From NCBI GenBank assembly GCA_945859605.1, contig OX243822.1, positions 22,988,144-23,052,143 of the forward strand: a stretch of DNA of 64,000 bases. Direction: 5' to 3'. The notes under the pieces were generated by a model. That model saw only the letters and a list, made by a program, of their open reading frames with translations. It was not told where the DNA came from and did not search any database. The stretch comes from Lumbricus rubellus. Its lineage: Eukaryota; Annelida; Clitellata; Crassiclitellata; Lumbricidae. Both the position numbers and the translations under genes were made by a program. The stretch's first letter is position 1. Every line of letters starts with the position of its first letter. This document shows positions 21,291 through 32,545 of the stretch, piece by piece.

Positions 21291-22275
21291 CATCAACAGC
21301 CGTTGAATGATCACATTAACGGCTGCATTCAGACCCTGCAGTGCCTCGTCGTCGTCGTGGTCCCTTCGGTCTCTTCGGTCCTTTCGCTGCAGACTTCGGT
21401 CCGTCCGAAAGGATCAGTTCAGTCGTCGACGGCGGCGGCGGAGGGTGGCGCACGGAGCTTCATGTCTCGTAACAGCAGAAGTCACTATCCTAATTATTGC
21501 TTTCTCGTATGCAGCGCCACAACAGTTGCTAACCCGACACACAAAATACAAACAGTCACCGACTGTAGCTGGGCATGCATGTATAGTATTATATACTCTT
21601 AAGGAATTGCTCAATAAATCCTATGCGTATCAGCGTAGACGACATAAGCGTCAAAAGACAATAGAACAGTTTCACACATTATTGGCTCATAGCGATAAAA
21701 CTCAATAGACGGTTACGTATTGATATGACCGTCTTATTGTCTCGATAGATAAGCGTGTGTGTCTGACCATAATTACAATTATAGGCCACATCATGAAGTT
21801 TCCATCATGCATTTGATAAACATAGAATAGCTTGGCTATTGAATGATATTGAATAGCGGCCACGTTGTACTGTCTACTGTTGACAAGCATAGCTGAGTAG
21901 AGTGCACTTGGCAACCAAATTGCCCCACCCCTCCCTTCTCCTCTTCCCGTATACCCTACCCTCTGCCTATCCTCATCAGATCCGGAGGTGGCGTCAGATC
22001 CACGGTCGTAAACGCAAAGCCTGTGTGGCTCCTCATACTCCTCAATGTCTCATCATCATCCTCCTCCTCATCCGGGTATTAGCCATGGACGGTCGCCATC
22101 CTTGCAATTCACACGTGTTGGCGGTGGAGGAGGCGGCTGAGGAGGAGGAGGGAGGAGGAGGGGGAGAAGAAGGCGGTGTGGTCGTCCACATCTCAGCCTG
22201 CACCAACAGCAGCCATTTCTGCGGTTGCGATTGAAACCGATCTCTCCTACAAAAGCCACATAGCAGCCACCAGAC
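21291..22275. other. Unassigned region
   Basis: Contains G/C-rich and (GGA)n segments and some open frames on both strands (for example 21903-22234), but no recognisable protein motif. An acceptor-like 'cctcatcag' at 21980 lacks a supported exon. Confidence 0.3.
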
Positions 22276-22280
22276 ATTGT

Positions 22281-22590
22281 GAACTGGCTAAGGTCGACGG
22301 CCGCGCATCTGCACGCTATTCTTTGTGAAAGAGAGCGTGCGGACCGTGGTTCGATTCCCGAAGGTGGCTATTTCAGAGATTCGAAATCTCGGGCTAGCAC
22401 GGTCCGTCCACGCGGGGACATAAATGGCGTGGCGACACTAATCATCTTTGATTATGGCAGTGTCGTTAAACATGTAACAACATACAACAGACATTGTGTC
22501 AACTCCGCCAATGGTTATTCTCAAGCCTGGATAAAGGAGGAGGACGACTATATCATCTTTGATATAGTAGTGTCGTTAAACATGTACAAG
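22281..22590 (+). mobile_element. tRNA-derived SINE (family 2)
   Basis: A tRNA-like head has an A-box-like start (ctggctaaggtcgacgg) and a B box 'gtggttcgattcccg', with a long insert between them as in class II (Leu/Ser) tRNAs. The tail segment 'gtgtcgttaaacatgta' is present twice (ending near 22478 and 22588), suggesting a duplicated or second-copy tail. Confidence 0.6.
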
Positions 22591-23160
22591 CACTAGACAT
22601 TGTGTGTGTGTATGGGTGTGTGGGTATGGGTGTGTGTGTTTAAGATTAACGGTCTAGTACTCTAGTTATATATTGCTAACTAATAGCTGGCATCACTTCA
22701 AAGGTTTTTCGAAACAATAATTGTCTGGTAGCCTTGGTAGGCTATGGACGGAAAATCTGCTTTGTCTCATAAATTGTCTGTCGCTCGATCGAAAGCAATT
22801 TGACATCATTTTGCGATGTGGCTATTAGACATATTAAATCTGTGGCATGGTTTCATGCATCAAATACGACATCGACGTTCGTTCTGTGGCCACAATGCGG
22901 CAGTTATCTAACAATGTCCGTTTGAGTACAACGGGCATATAACATGTCCTGCAGTAGCCATTATGTTCAGGCTCAAAAGGACCCAGGGTCCTATTGTATT
23001 GTATAGTCTGTATGTATTCGAGTTTTGTATTGATCAGTGCACTGCTGGCTGTCTTTAATACGGAAGTTAGCTGTGATTTCTGCCACGAGGGACTGCACTA
23101 GAGTGTATCCGGCAGTGATGTTGTTCTAGGTACAGTTGACAAGTCTTCCTTTGTTTGTCC
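22591..23160. other. No feature recognised
   Basis: Intergenic. A short gtgtg run near 22600 and nothing else that can be supported. Confidence 0.4.
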
Positions 23161-23167
23161 TGAGGCA

Positions 23168-23850
23168 GTGGATGTTATATACAGAAGAAGGAATAAAAGT
23201 AGGAGGAAAACTGAGAAGAGCTTTTTAAGGTTTGCTGACGATCAAGCGATGCTGGCAGGAAACGAAAAGGATCTGCAACGGATGATGGAGCGACTAAATG
23301 CGACCTCAGAAGAATACAACATGAAAATAAACATCAAAAAGACAAAGTTATGAGGATCAGCAAGGAAAAGGAAACAACTATATGTATAAAAATAGATGGA
23401 GAAGAAATAAAGCAGGTGAAGGAATTCTGCTATTTGGGAAGCTTAATATCAAGCGACGCCAAAATGTCACAAAGAGATAAAGAGGTAAAGACTAAAGCCA
23501 TGGGTAAAGACTAAAGAGGCATTCTTTAAAAAGGAAAGAATTGCTAAGAGGATTGCTAAATAGAAGTCTGAAGAAAATAATGGTCAAAACATTGATATGG
23601 AGTGTGACGCTATATGGCGCGGAGACATGGACAATGAGAAAAGAAGACACCAAGAGGCTGGAAGCTTTGAAACGTGGTTATGGAGAAAGATGGATAAAAC
23701 TAGTTGGACAAAGGCAGTGCAGAAACTTAGTAGGTATCTTTTCGATTTTTCGTCAGGCTTTGATTGCAGAAAACACAGCAGCTTGGAAGTGTCTGTACTT
23801 ACTCACCTATACAGACAAAAGCATCGAAATAATATTTTGATCAGACACAA
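23168..23850 (+). pseudogene. Decayed RTE-like LINE reverse transcriptase fragment
   Basis: The translated pieces FLRFADDQAMLAGNEKDLQ, VKEFCYLGSLISSDAK and LYGAETWTMRKEDTKRLEA line up in order with the intact copy at 28440-30460. They fall in different frames and are interrupted by stops. It covers the end of the RT palm (motif C) and thumb/connection only. It is a dead 5'-truncated copy with the same FADDQ variant of motif C. Confidence 0.8.
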
Positions 23851-24181
23851 CCTATTAGATGACGTTATTCGTGAGAAGAGGTTCGCACCACGTGACGATA
23901 GAGAAGAGAGAGAGCGAGAGATTAATTCTCTCTGGCATCTTCTCCATTATGCGCCAATCCGAATACGACGACGATGACATCCACGTCATCATTCGACGTC
24001 ATCATTCGACGTCATCATTCGACGAGATGTGGAAGACGTGTATGGAAGAGCTCCGAATAATATTCAATTATGCTAGTGGCGATGTGAATGCGGGATGGGC
24101 AGAGGGCAGAGTGGATGAGGAGGATGAGGATGAGGAGGACCGTGTCTTTTCCAATGCAATGATGATCTCTTGTCATTGATG

Positions 24182-24182
<1 letters not shown>

Positions 24183-24220
<38 letters not shown>
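24183..24220. repeat. (CA)n microsatellite
   Basis: About 19 CA dinucleotides. The minus-strand polyCys/Val frames are artefacts. Confidence 0.95.
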
Positions 24221-24221
<1 letters not shown>

Positions 24222-24397
24222 TCAATATGTATACATGTACCTCATAGCAAGACACGAAAGCGTTCCAGTCACATATCCATGCACCGTCATGTACTACTCA
24301 CCCCATGCAATGCAATGTCCAGATACCTCCGACTCTCTTTTCCACTTTTCCATCTCTTACTTTACACCGTATACACTGTACATATTATATATATATA

Positions 24398-25358
24398 CAC
24401 TGTGTCCGGAAAAAAAGGGACCCATTTTGTAAATATGAAAATAAATAGTAAATATTCATCGATTTTCACAATTCAAACACCATTTTAATCCTGACATATT
24501 TGTCTAACATGGGTGAAAATATAAAAGTTCCAGTCCAAAAACTGACGTCATAATGACGTCATTTGCACAAAAAGCCAAATTTAAGAGATAAATCCGCAAA
24601 ATCACCCAAAATTTCAATATTTTATGATTTAATTTATCAATATTAAATGTAGGTTTATTTTTATTTTCATATCTGAATTATGTCCGGCTACAATTTCTGG
24701 TCAAAGTGTACACCTTTGGCCTCAACGTAAGTTTCAAAACGGTCGCGCTAATAGCCAAAAGCAGCATCGATAACCAGCTTATCAGAATCCTTCCAGGCAT
24801 CAACAATTCGCTCACGGAGTTCTTCAATGTCTCTTATTCTTGTGTTGTACACCTTCTCCTCCATCAGTCTCCAGATCTTATTATCAGCGGGATTTAAGCG
24901 GGCGTCGTTTAGCGGCCAAAGATTAAGAGGTATGAAATCCGAGTCTCCTTAATCAACAGTTCAACACATTGACGAACTCAGTGAGCTGAAGCACCATTTT
25001 CTTGAAATGTGTAGGCTGTTGTTCCGAACATTCTCGGATATCAGGCATCAATTTTATATGGAGCAGACAATCCCTGTAATAAGCTGCATTTATTTTCACT
25101 CTTGGTTCCATTAAATGGATTTCCGTTTTACCAAGAGCCAATATACCAACCGAAACCATGCATGACTGGCCGTCTAAATGAAATTTAATGCAAATGACGT
25201 CATTATGACGTCATCGTTGAGACTAAAACTTTTATATTTTCACCAATGTTAGACAAATATGTCAGGATTAAAATGGTGTTTGAATTGTAAAAATCGATGA
25301 ATATTTACTATTTATTTTCATATTTACAAAATGGGTCCCTTTTTTTCCGGACACAGTG
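24398..25358 (-). mobile_element. Mariner-like element, internally deleted, with ~140-bp TIRs
   Basis: The ends cactgtgtccgg and ccggacacagtg are exact inverted repeats flanked by TA on both sides. Inverted similarity continues for about 140-150 bp (for example 'gacatatttgtctaac' against 'gttagacaaatatgtc'). Inside, minus-strand pieces read LNPADNKIWRLMEEKVYNTR and IRDIEELRERI, the last catalytic-Asp region and C-terminus of a mariner transposase. The earlier catalytic part is missing and stops occur. Element length is 961 bp, non-autonomous. Confidence 0.85.
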
Positions 25359-25386
25359 TATATATATATTATATAGTTTACCTCTC

Positions 25387-25535
25387 TCAATTTCTCTCTG
25401 TCTCTGTGTCTCTGTCTCTGTCTCTCTGTCTCTCTGTCTCTCTGTCTCTGTGTCTATGTCTCTGTGTCTCTGTCTCTGTGTCTCTGTCTCTCTGTCTCTG
25501 TGTCTCTGTCTCTGTCTCTCTGTCTCTGTTTCTCC
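25387..25535. repeat. TCTCTGTG microsatellite
   Basis: tctctgtctctgtg units directly after the mariner element. Confidence 0.9.
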
Positions 25536-25559
25536 CGACCATCGTTTGAATAACCTGCG

Positions 25560-26030
25560 TCCATGCCATTTCAAACTTTTCCATTGCTTTCATTCTACAA
25601 ATTTCGACTATCTTCCTAACAAGTTTCGTTCTCCACACTTCACATTCCTATAATTATATGGCTATCACTGTGTCTGCGTCCAGATCTCAGTATACTTCAG
25701 TATACATATACAATTGTACATGTAAGCCTATTGTCTAAGTTTCATACATTCCGTGGCTGTGTTTCCTTCCGGCACCACGGCTTTAATCGTCATATATATT
25801 TCATTCTTTTACAGTCTGTATATTTTATTTAATATTTATGCACTTTCTTCGTCTATACCTTCCAGCTCCTCCGTTCTTCCAATCTTCCCTCGGATATTTG
25901 TCGTCCTTCATTCTTCCTTTCAGTTGCAAATTCGCTACTTAGTTGGACAATATGAGTTTCCATAATTTCATTGTGCCATCATTTCGCGCGACCAATGATG
26001 CGCCTGTGCTATGTGCTGTCGCTTCGTCCA
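25560..26030. other. No feature recognised
   Basis: Pyrimidine-rich intergenic sequence without supported genes. Confidence 0.4.
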
Positions 26031-26032
26031 TC

Positions 26033-26190
26033 CATTCGTCCGTCCGTCTGTCTGTCCGTCTGTCTGTCTTTCAATCCATTCGTCGGTCTGTATGTCCGTC
26101 TGTCTGTCTGTCCGTCTGTCTGTCCGTCTCTATGTCCGTCTGTATGTCCGTCTGTATGTCTGTCCGTCTGTATGTCCGTCTGCATGTCTG
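26033..26190. repeat. TCTGTCCG/TATGTCCG tandem repeat
   Basis: Interspersed 4- and 8-bp units (gtctgtccgtctgtat) for about 160 bp. Confidence 0.9.
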
Positions 26191-26299
26191 TGGCATGTGA
26201 TCGAATCACCTCCGGTCGTCTCAGTGTATCCGGCGTCATCGTCTCTTCAGACACCGACTGACTGTAGATGACGACATACATGCATGCATCTATTGTGTT

Positions 26300-26560
26300 A
26301 GAAGCGAGGAAGAGGAGGAGGAGGAGGAGGAGGAGGAGGACAAGGAAGAAGAGGAAAAGAAGAAGGAGGAGGAGAAGAAGGAGGAGGAGAAGGATGAGAA
26401 GGAGGAGAAAGAGTAGGAGGAGGAGGAGCGGGAGTAGGAGAAGGAGTAGGAGGAGGAGGAGCGGTAGGAGGAGAAGGAGGAGGAGAAGGAGGAGGAGGAA
26501 GAGAAAAAGGAGGAATAAGAGAAGGAGGAGGATAAGGATCACAAGGAGGAGTAGGAGCAG
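26300..26560. repeat. (GGA)n-rich purine tract
   Basis: gga/gaa triplets for about 260 bp. The polyLeu, polyPro and polyArg frames on both strands are artefacts. Confidence 0.9.
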
Positions 26561-26760
26561 AAGAGATCGGCAGACTTTCTTCTACTTCTGCATGTACATT
26601 GTAATGTACATTGTACATAACAATTATGATGATACGGCACAGGCGATGATGACGACGACGACGACGATATCCAATCAGAATCCTTTCTTACGCACTTCTT
26701 CGTCTTCCATCTTCCATCGTCTCTGCATATTGCATATAATATATGCATTATGCATTATGC

Positions 26761-26813
26761 ACAGAGCAGCATATACATATTATGTATACATATTATGTAT
26801 ATGCTGCTCTGTC
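26761..26813. repeat. Near-perfect palindrome
   Basis: acagagcagcatatacata faces its exact reverse complement across a short AT-rich centre (tattatg repeated). It can form a cruciform or hairpin. Confidence 0.85.
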
Positions 26814-26819
26814 GCATCT

Positions 26820-27390
26820 CCTCGTTGTTTCCTGCCTTCTCACCTCATCCTCCTCCTCATCTTTTTCCTCCTCCTCCTTCTCCTCATCCTATCTTTCCCT
26901 CTCCTATCATCACCAACAGTATTCCTTCAATCCTTCCTCCTTCCCTAAGTTCCCTTGCCTGTCCTCTCTTTCCTACCTTCCTCTGTCCTTTGCGGCGGTC
27001 TGTTCCACTTCTCTTTCTTCTCAACTCTTCTCAACCCTTCTCACCTTTATTTAAATGTCTCACACGGAATGCAATGCAGCAATCTTCTGCGATAATGATT
27101 ATGTTTCTAAGGAAGGAAGTTCTTCATGAAAGTAAAAAATTATGATTATTTGGTCAGAGGCAAAAGAAGAAATTTCAAAAGCAAAACTTGTCACTCGGTC
27201 CATTATACATTTCTGTCCTATCTTCAGTTTCAGAACTACTAGCTAACTATAATTTACCGGAGCATATATATTTATATGGAGCATATATCTATATAAATAA
27301 AAATGTAACTGCGTTTACACAAATCTTAGGGACCAAGGATCTTGGAAAGTCCTCGACCGATTCTTTTCAAAATTGCAGCAAAACGTTCCG
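26820..27390. other. No feature recognised
   Basis: CT-rich then AT-rich intergenic sequence. Frames are not protein-like. Confidence 0.4.
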
Positions 27391-27404
27391 TTTCGATAGG
27401 CGAA

Positions 27405-27705
27405 GGTTTGCATAATGCTTTTTTGATAAAATCTTTTATAACAAAAAAACAACTTTCACTTCGATTCGACCGATTTCGAGTTCAAAATGCGCTATACAAG
27501 TCTTGCGGAACCACCGTTTTCAAACGAGCCCGAATTGGGTCAAGGCATGCATAATTATTGACGGTTGGGTCAAGGCATGCATAATTATTGACGGGTTGAA
27601 TTTGAACTCGGAATCGGTTGAATCGAAGTGAAAGTATTTCTTCTCAAGATTTTAGCAAAAAAGAATTATGCAAACCCGCGCCTATTCGAACGGCAATTTT
27701 TAAAT
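27405..27705. repeat. Imperfect inverted repeat with duplicated centre
   Basis: The left arm (gaaggtttgcataat ... cacttcgattcgaccgattt) matches, inverted, the right arm (aatcggttgaatcgaagtg ... aattatgcaaac). The centre holds two direct copies of gggtcaaggcatgcataatt (27536 and 27567). It is probably a foldback non-autonomous transposon, part of the repeat cluster reaching 28424. Confidence 0.65.
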
Positions 27706-27713
27706 TTCACAGA

Positions 27714-28239
27714 TCTACCGTTTTCAACACATAGCAACTTTGCAAATTCTACCGTTTTCAAAACATACGCCCGTTGATAAGTGTCTTCCGTTTTGTAGCG
27801 CATTTCAACACATTGGATTGCGGCCTAAAAAAAACAAATTATCAAATTCTACCGTTTTCAACACATAGCAACTTTGCAAATTCTACCGTTTTCAAAACAT
27901 ACGCCCGACCCTCCCTCCCTCCTTCCCTCCCTCTCTCCCTCTCTCCCTCTCTCCCTCCCTCCCTCCCTCCCTCCCTCCCTCCGTCTCTCCCTCTCTCCCT
28001 CCCTCCCTTCCTCCCTCCCTCCCTCCCTCCCTCCCTCCCTCCCTCCCTCCCTCCCTCCCTCCCTCCCTCCCTCCCTCCCTCCCTCCCTCCCTCCCTCCCT
28101 CCCTCCCTCCCTCCCTCCCTCCCTCCATGCGCATGCGCCCGTCGATAAGCCTTGCCTTTCAATTCGTGCGCGTTTCAAAGGGTGGTTCAATTGTGTTCCG
28201 TTTATGTAGCGCATTTCAACACATTTGATTGCGGCCTTT
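27714..28239. repeat. Duplicated 60-bp and 43-bp modules around a (CCCT)n array
   Basis: A module running from 'tctaccgttttcaacaca' to 'caaaacatacgccc' occurs at 27714-27772 and 27845-27905. Another, 'gtagcgcatttcaacaca' to 'gattgcggcct', occurs near 27797 and 28207. Between them 27906-28127 is a CCCT/CTCC microsatellite. Confidence 0.85.
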
Positions 28240-28424
28240 TTTACTGACGCGCTTTAGGGCGCTATCCGCGTCGCTGTCCGGGGAGGGGGAAGGGGAGGAG
28301 GGGCAGGGGGAAGGGGGGAGGGGAAGGAGGGGAGGGGGAGGAAGGGGGTGGGGAGGGAGGGAGGGGGTGAGGGAGGGGAGGACGGTCTTTTCTGCCACAG
28401 CAACGCGTGGCCGGGTTCAGCTAG
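28240..28424 (+). mobile_element. Helitron-like 3' terminus
   Basis: After a G-rich tract the sequence gives a short hairpin (ccacagcaacgcgtgg), then ccgggttcag and CTAG followed by T. Helitrons end with a small hairpin a few bases before CTRR and insert between A and T. No Rep/helicase coding sequence is present and the 5' TC end was not located, so it would be a non-autonomous copy. Compare the similar end at 60226. Confidence 0.4.
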
Positions 28425-28439
28425 TATATATATATATAT

Positions 28440-30475
28440 ATATGTATAATCTAACAAATGGCGATGGAGAAGACACAGAAGAGAGATGGAAAAGACTGAA
28501 AGAAAACATTATAGAGAGCGCAAAGGACATCATAGGAACTGAAGAGAAGAGACTCCCTAGAAAACCATGGATCACAAGAGAAATGATAGAGGAAATGGAG
28601 GAAAGGAGAAAATGGAAACATCAAAGCACTGAAATAGCGAGGACGCAATACAAAAGACTGAACAACAAACTAAGAAGAACAACAGAAGCGGCAAGAGAAA
28701 AGTGGTGGGAGGAACAATGTCGGGAGTTAGAAGAGCTACAGGAAAGAGGAAGATATGACATAGTGTATGAAAATGTGAAAAGGCTAAACAAGAAACCAGG
28801 CAGAGGAGGAGGAATAGAGATCAAGGACAAGCAGGGGAACATACTGAATGAAATAAATGAGGTTAAAAACAGATGGAAGGAGTATGTAGAAGAACTCTAC
28901 AGAACCGAAGATCTTGATGGAGGAATCCAAGATATTGAGCGAGAGGAGAGAGAGGAAGACACTGGACCGGAGGTGATGGCAGAGGAGGTACGAGCAGCCA
29001 TACGGGAAATGAAAAACAACAAGTCGGAGGGAATAGACGACATACCGGCAGAAATGCTCAAAAGTCTGGAGGAAGGAGCCATGAATGAACTAGTACAGAT
29101 ATGCCAGGACATATATACAACGGGAGTATGGCCAGAAGACTTCCTACAAGCAATCATCATACCGATTAAGAAGAAACCGAATACAACATCATGTGAAGAA
29201 CACAGAACCATCAGCTTGCTCACCCATGCATCCAAAATTATGGTAAGAATACTGGCGAAAAGAGTACTGGGAAAAACAGAGACAATTGGAGGACTAGGAG
29301 AGGACCAATTCGGTTTCAGGAAGGGTGTGGGAACAAGAGACGCTATCGGAGCATTGCGGATACTAACAGAAAGGAGTTGTCAAAATGGACAGGACGTATA
29401 TATATGTTTTGTGGATTATGAGAAGGCATTTGATAGAGTCAACTGGAGAAAGCTGCTACATGTACTGAGGAGGATGGGAATAGACTGGAGAGACAGAAGA
29501 TTGATAGGAAATTTATACATGGGGCAGAAGGTACGAATAAGAATCGACGGAGAGTACTCAGAACCAGGAAAGGTGGGCAGAGGAGTGAGACAGGGCTGCC
29601 CTCTATCACCTCTTTTATTCAACATCTATATAGAAGAACTGGTCAGAGAAGCATTAGATGATATGGAAGAAGGCATAAAGGTGGGAGGAAGATGGATTAA
29701 GGCTTTGAGGTTTGCGGACGATCAGGCAATGTTAGCAAGAAGTCAGAAGGGGTTGCAAGAAGTGATGGATAGATTGAACACAACGTCAATTGAATATGGC
29801 ATGAGAATTAACATCAAGAAGACAAAAGTAATGAAGATCAGCAAGGGAGAAAAAACTACAGTCCACATTCAAATAGAAGGCAAAGGGATAGAACAGGTGA
29901 AGGAATTTTGCTACCTGGGAAGCTTGATGACAACGGATGCTAAATGTCATAAGGAAATCAGAAGGAGGATTGCAATGGGAAAAGAGGCATTTACGAAAAG
30001 AGGAGAACTACTACGAGGAAAGCTAAACAGAAGTCTCAAGAAAAGAATGATAAAAACACTGGTGTGGAGTGTGGTGTTGTATGGTGCCGAAACCTGGACC
30101 ATGAGAAAAGAAGACATAAAGAAAATCGAAGCGTTTGAAATGTGGACGTGGAGAAGAATGGAGAAGATCAGCTGGACGGAACACAGAACAAACGAGGAAG
30201 TGCTGGAAAGGGTAGGAGAGGAAAGAACAATGATAAAAACAATCAGAGAAAGGCATAAGAATTGGATAGGGCATATGCTAAGAGGAGACAGTTTGGTGAA
30301 AACGGTGTTAGAAGGACAAATGGAGGGGAAACGAACAAGAGGAAGACCCCGACAGATGTTGCTGGACACACTGATGAAGAAGATCGGATATCAGAAACTA
30401 AAGGAGAAGGCCCAGCGGAGGGAAGAGTGGCGACATTGGACAGCCGAACCTGCCTAGGGGCAGAGAACCAGAAGA
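28440..30475 (+). mobile_element. RTE-like non-LTR retrotransposon, 5'-truncated, with intact RT frame
   Basis: An uninterrupted reading frame ends at 30457. Its coherent part starts about 28440, and the G-rich part upstream is not element sequence. It encodes a reverse transcriptase with motif A CFVDYEKAFDRV (about 29405), motif B RQGCPLSPLLFNIYIE (about 29588) and motif C RFADDQAML (about 29710). Then come LYGAETWTMRKED, WIGHMLRGDSL and KRTRGRPRQMLLDTL, the C-terminal blocks common in RTE-type elements of invertebrates. The upstream endonuclease domain is absent, so the copy is dead by truncation although its RT has no stops. Motif C has Gln after the Asp pair. Copies near 23200, and the 3' end near 48900, belong to the same family. 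Confidence 0.85.
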
Positions 30476-30750
30476 AGAGATATGTATAATTATGTACGCT
30501 CAGATGATGATACGTCTTTCATCATTGATTCATCTGATTCATCTGATTATCATCATCAGCATCATCATCATCACTGTTGTTGTTGCAAGAACAATGATCG
30601 TTGTTAACAATGAAGACAACGAAACAGTTTCCAATGCACATGCCAGACTCCTTCTATAGATCACTTCCTACACAATAACTCTGACTTATCTGAGTCTCTC
30701 CTGACTCAAACCGATTGTCTCCATGCGCTGCCGGATAGGAAGCCAGTGCA
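30476..30750. other. No gene; short ATC repeats
   Basis: Downstream flank of the RTE copy with small cat/atc runs. Confidence 0.4.
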
Positions 30751-30876
30751 GATTTCCAGCTAGGTGTTGCAATCCGTGACAACGGAAAGACTATAATTGC
30801 ATGGGAACAGTAGTATTTCCGTTGTCACGGTTGTTCCGCTGTACTACTATAAGATTGCAACACATAGCTGGAAATC
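30751..30876. mobile_element. Foldback MITE-like hairpin
   Basis: The outer arms gatttccagctaggtgttgc and gcaacacatagctggaaatc are inverted repeats with one-base differences. Nested inside are ccgtgacaacggaaa and its exact inverse tttccgttgtcacgg. The total is 126 bp, non-coding. Confidence 0.75.
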
Positions 30877-30970
30877 AATCATCAATCATTCAGTGCATCC
30901 AGGCGCGGATCCAGAGGGGGCGGAGCCGGCGTACGCCCCCCTAAACCTCGGCAAATGTTCTCAAACTAAA

Positions 30971-31250
30971 CTGTAAAAAAGTCCCATCCCGTTCCATGAG
31001 GAACACAGGGAGGCGCTCATCTCCTTTTCCATAGCCTTGAGCCAGCAATGGACGAATCCCAAGGTCCTGGACACGGGGCCAGTGTATCGCAGGACTTGCT
31101 GTTTACTTCCCAGCTTACGCCGGTCCCAAATTATACTGATTGGTGACAGAGGCACGTGTGCGTGAACAACGTGCCCAAGGTCGTTACCCGGAGTCGAACT
31201 CGTAAACTTCCGCTCTGTGAGCGGACGCTTTACCGGTCCGCCACCAGGTG
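30971..31250 (-). mobile_element. tRNA-derived SINE (family 1), inverted copy
   Basis: Reverse-complement copy of the SINE at 17363-17645 from head (cacctggtggcggacc) to tail (gggatgggacttttt), differing at scattered positions. It is nested inside the composite transposon. Confidence 0.8.
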
Positions 31251-31356
31251 AACTAAACTGACCTAAAACTAAATATTTTATAATTGCAATTTTGGAATAG
31301 GATGTTTGAAGTAGCTGGACCGGCAGAATGGATCAAGCTCTCTTACCGGAGCTCTC

Positions 31357-31620
31357 TTACCTACTTACCTGAGTTGCTAGCAGACGTTGCCCACGTGACC
31401 ATTCACGCACCGCCGAGTCAATAATTCGCTGGTCAAGATAGTTCCAAGCTTGCATAATTCTTTTACGAAGATCTTCAACATCACGGACTATGGTTTTGTA
31501 CACCATTTCCTGCTTCTCGTAGCAATACTCAAAATGATCGTCTGTATGTAGCAGTTGGAACTCGAAAGAGAGATATTGCAGCCGACCGCCTTTTACGCAC
31601 ACGTCCAACGTTTAGCAAAT
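31357..31620 (-). pseudogene. Mariner transposase C-terminal fragment
   Basis: An open minus-strand stretch reads EMVYKTIVRDVEDLRKRIMQ then AWNYLDQRIIDSAVREW, the typical mariner C-terminus after the third catalytic Asp. The catalytic residues are missing. It faces outward from a related plus-strand fragment at 31840. Confidence 0.75.
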
Positions 31621-31839
31621 CCCAAATGGTATCAGTCGGTGCTTCTTCTCAATTCACTTTGTTAAACCAGGGGGGTACAATCAACGGCCAACACTACAGA
31701 GATGTTTCCACTCATGGAAGGCCTTCTACCTGAAAATCGAGAACTCTGAATTTTACATTTTCCAGCAAGGTGGTACTCTAGCGTAGCCTACACCGTACAG
31801 AGTTCAAGAAACGGTTGCACTTCCGACGAATGAAACTCG

Positions 31840-32210
31840 ACTTGACTTCATAACTCCTACACTATGGCTCCCTAACAGCCCAGATCTGAATCCTGTCGAT
31901 TAAAAAATATGGATATGCATGCAGGAAATGGTGTGCAAAACGAAGGTCCGTGATGTTGAAGATCTTCGTAAGCGAATCGTAAAAGCTTGGAGCGATCTTG
32001 AAGAGCGAATTTATTGACTAGGCGGTGCGTAAATGGCGCAAGGGACTTCACGCATGCGTAGAAGCTAAAGGCAGACAGTTTGTGTACAAATTCATAATCT
32101 TTTTACATTGCCTGCTATTTGGCTATAATTTTCCAGAATTGCATTGACATTGCTTGAATATTGTTAAAATTATAACAATTTTTCTAGGGGCTTTGTTTTT
32201 TATGCCTCAC
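31840..32210 (+). pseudogene. Mariner transposase fragment with stops
   Basis: The plus strand reads TLWLPNSPDLNPVD, a stop, then KIWICMQEMVCKTKVRDVED and LRKRIVKAW. SPDLNP is the conserved mariner block holding the third catalytic Asp. In-frame stops (after LNPVD and after EERIY) show that it is dead. Confidence 0.75.
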
Positions 32211-32293
32211 GGTGTATAATAATTAGGCCTATACCCTTCACCACTGCGCCGAACAAATGCATGTATGTGTGTGGGCTTATATGCCTATGTAAT

Positions 32294-32545
32294 GTATGTA
32301 TGTATGTATGTATGTATGTATGTATGTATGTATGTATGTATGTATGTATGTATGTATGTATGTATGTATGTATGTATGTATGTATGTATGTATGTATGTA
32401 TGTATGTATGTATGTATGTATGTATGTATGTATGTATGTATGTATGTATGTATGTATGTATGTATGTATGTATGTATGTATGTATGTATGTATGTATGTA
32501 TGTATGTATGTATGTATGTATGTATGTATGTATGAATGTATGTAG
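32294..32545. repeat. (TATG)n microsatellite, ~60 copies
   Basis: Nearly perfect tetranucleotide array of about 250 bp. It is the source of the MYVC and HTYI frames. Confidence 0.98.

Noticed and set aside
21903..22277. Frames on both strands with an acceptor at 21980
   Set aside because: Composition-driven (GGA and Pro/Gly runs) and no recognisable domain.
28229..28440. N-terminal 70 residues of the long frame leading into the RTE reverse transcriptase
   Set aside because: Low-complexity Gly/Arg sequence from a G-rich tract and (TA)n. The element-like protein only starts after it.
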